From contig CP002098.1 in the NCBI GenBank assembly GCA_000145985.1, forward strand, positions 434,001 through 498,000: DNA of 64,000 bases, in the 5' to 3' direction. Positions 17,328-23,845 of the stretch are shown in pieces. The stretch is from Ignisphaera aggregans DSM 17230 (GTDB lineage: Archaea; Thermoproteota; Thermoprotei_A; Sulfolobales; Ignisphaeraceae). Numbering within the stretch: position 1 is the stretch's first letter; each line of letters opens with the position of its first letter. Under the pieces are notes generated by a model that saw nothing but the letters and a program-made list of their open reading frames with translations, was not told where the DNA came from and made no database searches. The position numbers and the translations under genes were made by a program.

Positions 17328-17342
17328 ACTATAATGTATAGT
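17328..17342. promoter_or_regulatory. Palindromic candidate operator before vapBC
   Basis: ACTATA-ATG-TATAGT, a perfect 6-base inverted repeat with a 3-base centre, 19 bp upstream of the vapB start and directly downstream of a CTCTATAAG TATA-like box (minus strand, about 17342-17353). It would overlap the transcription initiation region, where a VapB-VapC repressor complex could act. Confidence 0.5.
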
Positions 17343-17433
17343 CTTATAGAGATTATGTTTACAATAAAATAAATCTTAATAGAAAATTACTAATAGTTTT
17401 GTTCTTATACATTTGCTAAACCTTTAGGATATT

Positions 17434-17690
17434 ACCATGTCACATTATATGTTCTCGATAGTACTGAACATCTACTGAATCATAACAAAGTTTTATAGCA
17501 TATCACTGCCCTACAGATGACATAGAAAATTCATTGAACATCTACATAATTAACAATTTTCTGCTATAGCTTTATTATCATCTCTAAACATTTTTGATAC
17601 ATCTAATTACCTACTTTTCTACTATCTCCACTATTTGTTCTATATAGTTCTTTAGAGGTATATACTTCTTCTTAGGAATACAAAGATTCA
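17434..17690. repeat. Repeat A plus repeat B, copy 2
   Basis: 17434-17572 matches repeat A at 11431-11570, and about 17570-17690 matches repeat B at 10763-10880. Here A and B are adjacent. In the first locus B lies before, and A after, the DUF433/DUF5615 genes. On the minus strand B reads as the C-terminal end of a small lost protein (IPLKNYIEQIVEIVEK, stop at about 17627). A plausible N-terminal part (DEVDKLGKEVGNE) continues to about 17735 in a shifted frame, so this is probably a gene relic. Confidence 0.65.
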
Positions 17691-17936
17691 TTTCCAACCT
17701 CTTTGCCTAGCTTATCAACTTCATCCAAAATTTAAATAAAGCTATTAATGTAGGTATTAAGGGTAATTAGAAATGGTGAAAATTATTGGAAGTTAAGAGG
17801 GATTGTACATTTATAGGCATTATCTCTATGGATAATATCTATTCTCTATGTGGATAAAAATGTATCAGAGATACACAAAACTTATTATCTGTCTAAGCAA
17901 AGATTAGTATTCGTTATGAGCAAAGAGTAGATATTT
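17691..17936. other. Gene-free stretch upstream of the winged-helix gene
   Basis: Apart from the possible relic at its left end, I see no gene. It presumably contains the promoter of the downstream regulator, but no clear TATA element could be picked out. Confidence 0.4.
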
Positions 17937-18575
17937 ATGGTGCAATATAGAAGTGTAGATGCAGCAAATTCTTCTCTTCATGTTAGGCGAGGTTCTGTAG
18001 AGATTATACATGTTATTCTTAAGTATTTATCTGAAAGCTTATGTGCCTTAAAGACACATATTCTATATGTATCTAATTTGAATTCTAAGACCTTAGAGAA
18101 ATATCTTAATATACTATTAAAGAATAATATAGTTAAGGTTGATGACCATAAGTGTTATATGTTAACAGAGAAAGGCTATGAACTGCTCCTTAATCTTGAG
18201 AATATAGTGGAAATTCTAGATAATGAGAATGATATTGATAGTATGTTAATTAGGGTTAAAGCTAGGATAGATAAAGCTCTTTTAAACTATGGGAGTAGCT
18301 CTATAGAGATAGTAATAGCTGATGATAGAGATGCTGAGAATGCTCTTAAAAAGGTTATCAAAAGCTATCTACTCTATGCTACAGGTAGAAAGAATGTCTA
18401 TGTATTAATACCATTTAAAGCTTATAGAATACTCATAGACTTTATAAAATATATAGAATTTCTATCAAATAATGTTATACCATATGAATACTACGATGTA
18501 CATGAACTAGCTGAACGTCTAAAAGAGAAGCTTATAGAGATAAAGAATATGAAGAATGGTACATGGGATATATAG
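17937..18575 (+). CDS. Winged-helix DNA-binding protein (predicted regulator)
   Basis: A 212-residue protein. Residues 20-90 look like a winged helix: a recognition segment SKTLEKYLNILLKNNIVKV followed by a wing strand YMLTEKGYELLLN, typical of archaeal regulators. The remaining 120 residues are a mixed alpha/beta domain of unknown type (KNVYVLIPFKAYRILIDF). No metal or ligand site is apparent. It is convergent with, and 16 bp from, the last gene of the surface-fibre locus, so it may regulate that locus. That is inference from position only. Confidence 0.7.
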   Translation: MVQYRSVDAANSSLHVRRGSVEIIHVILKYLSESLCALKTHILYVSNLNSKTLEKYLNILLKNNIVKVDDHKCYMLTEKGYELLLNLENIVEILDNENDIDSMLIRVKARIDKALLNYGSSSIEIVIADDRDAENALKKVIKSYLLYATGRKNVYVLIPFKAYRILIDFIKYIEFLSNNVIPYEYYDVHELAERLKEKLIEIKNMKNGTWDI

Positions 18576-18591
18576 ATGAAAATGATCTAGC

Positions 18592-19629
18592 CTATGAAGA
18601 TATAGAAGAAGGTTCAAAAATATATTCATAGACAATGTCTTCGTCTATAACCATAAAACGTATATTCCCTCCATCTCTAACCATTGCTATAGGCTTCTTT
18701 CTCAATGTAGATATCTTTACAAGCTCCTCAAAATTATCTATTAAAACTCTATTGTTATTCTCTATAGATATTCTACTACAGGTTATTATTATATCGCTAT
18801 ACTTCTTCAAAATTCTATCTATAGGGCTCTCCCTAGTTCTCCTGCTAAGAATTATTATTGCTGTTAGTAGTGGTGATGATATTAGTATTAAGATAAAGCT
18901 ATAGAATCTAGCTACACCTACCCCTATATCCATACCCATAAACCTTATATATGTAGGTATAACAATATTTCTAGAATCTATATATCTATCCTCATTACCA
19001 GTTATAGATACTGTTATAATTGGTTTTGTATAGTCATATGATAGTTTTATTGTTGGTGTTAGCTCTAATCTATATGTCTTGTCAATAGTTTTTATAGCTA
19101 TATCTATATAGTATGTATAGATAATATCAATACTTTTAGATGACACTCCTATCTCCTTATCCATAGCATTGACATAGCTCATTATCTCTTGAAAATCTAT
19201 ATATAGATAGTTCTCCTTATCTAGTATACTATCTATATCTCCCTGATCTATAACTATAGATCTATTCCAATTTGGTGTATTTATTATTCTTACAATTCTA
19301 TATACACCCTCTATACCCCTTATAGATATATCTGCACTAACTCTATATCTATAGGAGATATTCATACCATTGAATAGCTTTGCATATATAGGTTCACCCA
19401 TCATGATAATACTCCTATTATTATAAACAATAGAGTTCTTTACATAGACTCTATAACCTATATCAAGACTATGATAAATCTCAGCAGTTTTAACAGTTTT
19501 TGTAGTCTCTAGAGGAACACTATATGAATATACTAGAAGCGTTAGAGATGCTATAAGTATTGTTGATAGAACTGCTATAGCTATAAACATTAGAAGTCTT
19601 CTATCTATCTTTAGAATATCTATAAACAT
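18592..19629 (-). CDS. DUF5305-like membrane protein of the fibre locus
   Basis: A 345-residue protein: N-terminal transmembrane helix (about 14-36), an extracytoplasmic beta-rich domain (about 40-240), a second helix (about 243-262), then a cytoplasmic tail. The tail ends VLIDNFEELVKISTLRKKPI with a final Y-rich strand, the pattern I recall for DUF5305. That family often accompanies SipW-type signal peptidases and TasA/camelysin-like proteins in archaea and Firmicutes. Its start shares one base with the signal peptidase stop, so the two are co-translated. Probable role: accessory factor for secretion or assembly of the fibre subunits; unproven. Confidence 0.7.
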   Translation of the reverse strand: MFIDILKIDRRLLMFIAIAVLSTILIASLTLLVYSYSVPLETTKTVKTAEIYHSLDIGYRVYVKNSIVYNNRSIIMMGEPIYAKLFNGMNISYRYRVSADISIRGIEGVYRIVRIINTPNWNRSIVIDQGDIDSILDKENYLYIDFQEIMSYVNAMDKEIGVSSKSIDIIYTYYIDIAIKTIDKTYRLELTPTIKLSYDYTKPIITVSITGNEDRYIDSRNIVIPTYIRFMGMDIGVGVARFYSFILILISSPLLTAIIILSRRTRESPIDRILKKYSDIIITCSRISIENNNRVLIDNFEELVKISTLRKKPIAMVRDGGNIRFMVIDEDIVYEYIFEPSSISS

Positions 19630-20819
19630 TATAACACCTTGAAAATCCTTCTCCCCATATATATAGTTAGGAAAAAGAATAGTGTAGATAAAAAGTTTAT
19701 CTTATCGACAAATACTATATCCATGTATAGAATAGGAATACCAATATATGGAATAACAAATATTGTTTTACCAATAACATTATTTTCTGTAACTATAAAT
19801 GGATCTATATCTCTATTTGCATCACCCTTTGTAATATATCTAATACTTCCATTGCCCAATGGAATAATATCTATAACTCTATGCATAACAATTTCTCCAT
19901 TTGGTGATAGAAATGCTATTATATTATTTCTCTCTATATCTTTTATAGGTAGTGTAATAGCTATATCACCAATATTCATTGTTGGAGACATACTTCCACT
20001 AGAAACTATGTATAGACCTATATTTGCTATCCTTAGATATATTATTATAGCTATAGATACCATTAACACTCTAGCAATTATATGTCTCCTCCTAAGAAAT
20101 TTTCTAAGATAGTACTCATATACATCGTATTCATATATAGCTATATATATAAGTATTAGGTATATAGCTATAAGCAGTATGTTTATAGCTGACGATATGC
20201 TTAGAGGTATGTTTGGTAGTATGGGTACTGAGTATAGATATATTTTATCTATAGATGAAAATGTTATTGTTGATACTATACCACTAGATATATATAGGAT
20301 TGACAAGAATATATGTTTAGTATATATAGGTAATAAATCTATGAAAATAAAGTTCACAATCTCTCTATACCCAGATGATAAAAGCGATAAATATTTGGTA
20401 TACGGATTCTCTAAAAGAGATAGAAATAGAGATATAGATAATATCCAATAGAAACTCCTCCCAAATCTATCAAGAACAACAGCTCTAAAACACTCAATAG
20501 CAAGAGCTATTGGTATAACCCTAAGAAGACCAAATAAAATACCACTAAACTCTATAGCTAGAGGATTACGACCAAAACCCCTTACAATACCTAGAACAAT
20601 ATCATTAGCAATTCTAATCAAGAAGAAAAACACTATTAACCCAAACACCTTTGGCTCATAAATCTTAAATCTATTGCTATAAAGAAGTCCAAATACTATT
20701 AATGAAAGTGAAAATGGTAGAACATATGCTATGAGCCCTCGAGGCACTATAAATAGAGGATATAGATAGATAACTAGGATTAGAGCTATAGAGAGTAAAA
20801 CCCTTGAATATCTATACAT
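19629..20819 (-). CDS. SipW/Sec11-type signal peptidase I fused to an N-terminal polytopic membrane domain
   Basis: The C-terminal 150 residues are an archaeal/ER-type signal peptidase: catalytic Ser276 in SSGSMSPTMNIGD, His313 in MHRV (His replaces the bacterial Lys, as in SipW and Sec11), and Asp333/Asp337 in KGDANRD. A C-terminal helix follows. The first 240 residues are an unusual extension with about seven hydrophobic segments and no motif I recognise. Archaeal signal peptidases are usually about 150-200 residues, so this is a clear fusion. It lies directly downstream of three secreted fibre-subunit genes, suggesting it is their dedicated peptidase, as SipW is for TasA in Bacillus. Confidence 0.88.
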   Translation of the reverse strand: MYRYSRVLLSIALILVIYLYPLFIVPRGLIAYVLPFSLSLIVFGLLYSNRFKIYEPKVFGLIVFFFLIRIANDIVLGIVRGFGRNPLAIEFSGILFGLLRVIPIALAIECFRAVVLDRFGRSFYWILSISLFLSLLENPYTKYLSLLSSGYREIVNFIFIDLLPIYTKHIFLSILYISSGIVSTITFSSIDKIYLYSVPILPNIPLSISSAINILLIAIYLILIYIAIYEYDVYEYYLRKFLRRRHIIARVLMVSIAIIIYLRIANIGLYIVSSGSMSPTMNIGDIAITLPIKDIERNNIIAFLSPNGEIVMHRVIDIIPLGNGSIRYITKGDANRDIDPFIVTENNVIGKTIFVIPYIGIPILYMDIVFVDKINFLSTLFFFLTIYMGRRIFKVL

Positions 20820-20875
20820 ATAGATACCTATAAACAGAATTTAATTAGAAGAGAAAAACATTTTAATTAAATTAA

Positions 20876-22132
20876 TTAAGGATCTATCGAAAAGTAATCT
20901 ACAAGTACAACAAAGTTATTAGACTTATCATTCTCTATCTCAAACCTCAGCTGATAACTTCCCAGCGATAAACTACAAGGTACGCTATAATTTCTATAGG
21001 GTATACCACCACTAGGACCTCTACCATAAACTATTGTTTGACTACCCATACACACCCAGTTACTACCATCCCACACACCAAACCTCAGAGTCACACTAGC
21101 ACCACTATCAGCCACCTGATCAACCTTATACCTTATCACTACATTAAATGAAGTACTCTCACTAACTGTAAAGCTTTGATAAAGCCAAGCAAACGCATCA
21201 GTAGTATCTTCACCTTTAAGCTCGCCATCAAACTTAGCAGCACAACCATCTAGAGCTGGATCCTTCCCCTTATCATCCTTAGCAGCATCCCATTTTGTTT
21301 TACTCTTCCATTTATTGTCAAAACCTATAGTCCAACCATCAAGCTTACACCTATTTCCAACCGTGAAGTTATCGTTGTTTATGGTTGGCTTGTATGTTGG
21401 TGGTGTGGTGGTTGTTGGCGGCGTAGTTGTAGTTGTTGGTGTTGGTGTAGGATTAGGTGTTGGAGATGGGCTAGGAGTAGGCGTTGGTGTAGGTGTTGGA
21501 CAAATTAATTCGTTCCACTGTACTGCTACTAGACTTACACCAAATGATAATGTTGATCCTTCTGGAGCATCTTGAAGTACTATTATCTTAATTGTTAGAT
21601 CTGTATCATAACCTGGGTGTAGCTGTTCACAGTACTCTGGGCCTTCCCATATCACCAATAGATCTGGTTTTCCATCACCATTTACATCAAGATATTCATA
21701 TCCACTAGTAGGGGAATGTTCATATCCATTTATAGTTAGTTTCCAGACCTTTATAGGTATGGTCCCAGTATTAGCTATAGATACGCTAACCTCTGTATAG
21801 TACCATGGATAAACATTGTTTAGAGTAATATCTAGCTTATGACCATCTTCAGTTATTGATGCTGAAGTACAGCCAACATTTTTATCCATCTGCTCCGGCT
21901 CATCTGAAGGTGGAATTATATTCCAGTCTTTACCATTGGTGTGATCACAAGAATCAAGCCATTCTGCATTCTGGAATTTCCAATCAACATCACCCATAGA
22001 TACTGAGACGTTGACCCTTAGTGTTTCACTCCACATAGCAATGACAGAGGATATCAATATTATTGTTATTATGGAAAAAGTGAAAAATTTATATTTATAG
22101 GAGTACATTGATGTATAACCTCTCTCAGTCAT
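20876..22132 (-). CDS. TasA/AbpA-like secreted subunit fused by a Pro/Thr linker to a beta-sandwich-like domain
   Basis: A 418-residue secreted protein. The signal peptide ends after Ala32, and the mature protein begins MWSETLRVNV, shared with both upstream paralogs. Residues 33-215 are the fibre-subunit domain ending LVAVQWNE. A low-complexity linker of Pro, Thr and Ser runs from about 217 to 255. The last 160 residues look like a beta-rich, jelly-roll or carbohydrate-binding type domain with aromatic residues and a closing VVLVDYFSID strand. It may be an adhesive or tip subunit. Its start overlaps the previous stop (TAATG). Domain identity of the C-terminus is inferred from composition. Confidence 0.75.
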   Translation of the reverse strand: MTERGYTSMYSYKYKFFTFSIITIILISSVIAMWSETLRVNVSVSMGDVDWKFQNAEWLDSCDHTNGKDWNIIPPSDEPEQMDKNVGCTSASITEDGHKLDITLNNVYPWYYTEVSVSIANTGTIPIKVWKLTINGYEHSPTSGYEYLDVNGDGKPDLLVIWEGPEYCEQLHPGYDTDLTIKIIVLQDAPEGSTLSFGVSLVAVQWNELICPTPTPTPTPSPSPTPNPTPTPTTTTTPPTTTTPPTYKPTINNDNFTVGNRCKLDGWTIGFDNKWKSKTKWDAAKDDKGKDPALDGCAAKFDGELKGEDTTDAFAWLYQSFTVSESTSFNVVIRYKVDQVADSGASVTLRFGVWDGSNWVCMGSQTIVYGRGPSGGIPYRNYSVPCSLSLGSYQLRFEIENDKSNNFVVLVDYFSIDP

Positions 22133-22797
22133 TAACTAGGTACGTAGTACTCATTCCACTGAATAGCCTCGAAACTTACAGTGAAACTAAGTGTTGATCC
22201 TTGCGGAGCATCCTGCAATACAGTGATATCTAAGCTTATATCAGCACTTTGACATGGATGTAGCTGAACACCAAAGTTATCTCCCCACCATATCAATACA
22301 TCAGATTTTCCATCGCCTGTAAGATCCAGATATAATCCCTCCTTCAGTGGTTGTGCATTTAGTTCATAGAATTCTTGGTTATCAATTATTATTCTCCATA
22401 TCTTTATAGGTATAGTACCATCATTGTGAACCTTAAATGCTATATGTGTATAGTACCATGGATAAACATTATAGAGTGTTACCCTCATAGTATCGTAATC
22501 TCCATCACCATCACTATCAATTAGTGTTACATCTGTACAACCAACATCCTTATCAAGCTGATCTGCTCCCGGCTCTGGCAAGTAGGATGCATTCCAATCA
22601 TTTCCCCTGAAATATCCATAGCCAGGTTGAAGACCGCAAGCATCAAGCCATGTTGTCGGTCCTGAAACGATTTCCCAGTCAACCTCACCAGTACCAACAG
22701 CTACATTAACTCTTAGTGTTTCACTCCACATAGCAAGAGTAGCAACTGTTAATAGTGTAAGTAGTATGAGTGAAAAAGATATTAATCTTCTATTCAT
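22132..22797 (-). CDS. TasA/AbpA-like secreted fibre subunit (paralog 2)
   Basis: A 221-residue secreted protein. The signal peptide (about 1-22, ending TLA) is followed by AMWSETLRVNVAVGTGEVDW, nearly identical to its two neighbours. The body contains acidic Asp-rich turns (DSDGDGDYD and DLTGDGKSD) like calcium-binding loops and repeated 'YPWYYT' and 'GTIPIKIWR' blocks also seen in paralog 3. It ends FEAIQWNE. The overall design matches TasA/camelysin-type and archaeal bundling-pilus subunits, in which the mature N-terminal strand completes the next subunit. 32 bp separate it from paralog 1. Confidence 0.75.
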   Translation of the reverse strand: MNRRLISFSLILLTLLTVATLAMWSETLRVNVAVGTGEVDWEIVSGPTTWLDACGLQPGYGYFRGNDWNASYLPEPGADQLDKDVGCTDVTLIDSDGDGDYDTMRVTLYNVYPWYYTHIAFKVHNDGTIPIKIWRIIIDNQEFYELNAQPLKEGLYLDLTGDGKSDVLIWWGDNFGVQLHPCQSADISLDITVLQDAPQGSTLSFTVSFEAIQWNEYYVPS

Positions 22798-22829
22798 TGT
22801 CTAACCCCACTATATCTTTCTACGCCTTG

Positions 22830-23378
22830 TTATGGTACCTCGTTCCACTGAGCAAATGTTAGTGTAACCTCAAATGTGTATGTACTCTTCTCTGCAGCAC
22901 CTTGAAGTACTGTAATATGTAGTGTATAGGTGCTATTGTATCCAGGATCTATCTGCGTATCCTCAGGTACTGTCAAACTTACAGATAGAGCTTCTTTATC
23001 ATATTCTGATATACTGGAGCTGAGGAGTTTTACAGGTATTGTACCAATATTATCGATAACTAGACCCACATCAACACTATATCCAGGATAAGCATTATCT
23101 ATAGTGACAAGTAGTTTTATAGGATTACCCTCACCATCTCTTACCTCTACACTAATATCACAGCTAGCAACATCTTTACCTTCTGTGTTGTGGAAGCCTT
23201 CTGCCTGTGGATCTGCCCCTTTATCACTGCAGTACCAGTCTGAGAATTTTACCTTTACTTCACCTGTATTTACCGCTACATTTACCATCAGTGTTTCACT
23301 CCACATAGCTAGTGCTGTTCCCAATACCATTGCTATTAATGCTAGTGTTAATCCAAATAGGGTTTTTTGTTTATACAT
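22830..23378 (-). CDS. TasA/AbpA-like secreted fibre subunit (paralog 1, smallest)
   Basis: A 182-residue protein and first gene of the fibre operon. Signal peptide 1-24 with a T-A-L-A cleavage site, mature start MWSETLMVNVAVNTGEVKV, then the shared elements ('NAYPGYSVDVGLVIDNIGTIPVK') and a C-terminal strand LTFAQWNE. It lacks the Asp-rich loops of paralogs 2 and 3 and is the closest in size to TasA and AbpA, so it may be the main subunit. No class III (type IV pilin) signal is present, so processing should be by signal peptidase I. Function is by analogy with TasA/AbpA. Confidence 0.75.
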   Translation of the reverse strand: MYKQKTLFGLTLALIAMVLGTALAMWSETLMVNVAVNTGEVKVKFSDWYCSDKGADPQAEGFHNTEGKDVASCDISVEVRDGEGNPIKLLVTIDNAYPGYSVDVGLVIDNIGTIPVKLLSSSISEYDKEALSVSLTVPEDTQIDPGYNSTYTLHITVLQGAAEKSTYTFEVTLTFAQWNEVP

Positions 23379-23845
23379 GTTTTACACCCATTCCGCTAGC
23401 TCTATTGCCTTAAGGTGTTAATATACATAGTGCATGTTTAGTAGGGTTTCTAGATATGTATCTAAGGTTCATTGGTTTTTAGTTGAATGTATCTAAATGG
23501 ATATTCTTCTTAGAGATTATATCTATATAGTGATTTTAGAGGTTTCTATGCATATTGCTTTTTTTAATGCATTTTATAATGTCTTTCTCGTCTATAGGGT
23601 TTATAGATGTTTTAGTGTTCTACATTATCTTTTGTGTATAGAGGTTCTTGTATTCCGTACCCCTTACTATCATATTATATCATCTGGTTCGGATATCTTT
23701 CCCAGGACTGCTATTGCTGTAGCTACTGAAGGTCAGAGGGGTAGAGCTGATGCTTTTCTGATAAGTACTTCACTGATGATTAATCCAAGAAATATATTTG
23801 AATATATTTAAAAAATCTTGTATAAAGTTGTAGTGATTAAGATTA
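23379..23845. other. Intergenic stretch with an ECF-ATPase relic
   Basis: 467 bp between the fibre operon and the cellulase gene. It contains the duplicated ATPase fragment at 23576-23656. An open plus-strand frame at 23497-23811 crosses that fragment antisense and is not convincing as a gene. Confidence 0.5.
23576..23656 (-). pseudogene. Fragment of a second ECF ATPase gene (3' part)
   Basis: About 80 bp matching 11631-11710, the 3' part of the intact ECF ATPase gene, with roughly 87% identical bases by eye and several small insertions or deletions. Shared runs include AATGTCTTTCTC and GTGTATAGAGGTTC. The orientation is the same as in the intact operon. It is a non-functional relic lying downstream of the cellulase gene. 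Confidence 0.75.

Noticed and set aside
21315-21575. Plus-strand frame rich in Gly and Val
   Set aside because: Antisense of the Pro/Thr linker of the fibre-adhesin gene, which explains its simple repeats.
23497-23811. Plus-strand open frame of 104 codons
   Set aside because: It crosses the ECF-ATPase relic in antisense, has no ribosome site and no recognisable domain; its second half (RTAIAVATEGQRGRADAF) was considered but could not be tied to a gene.
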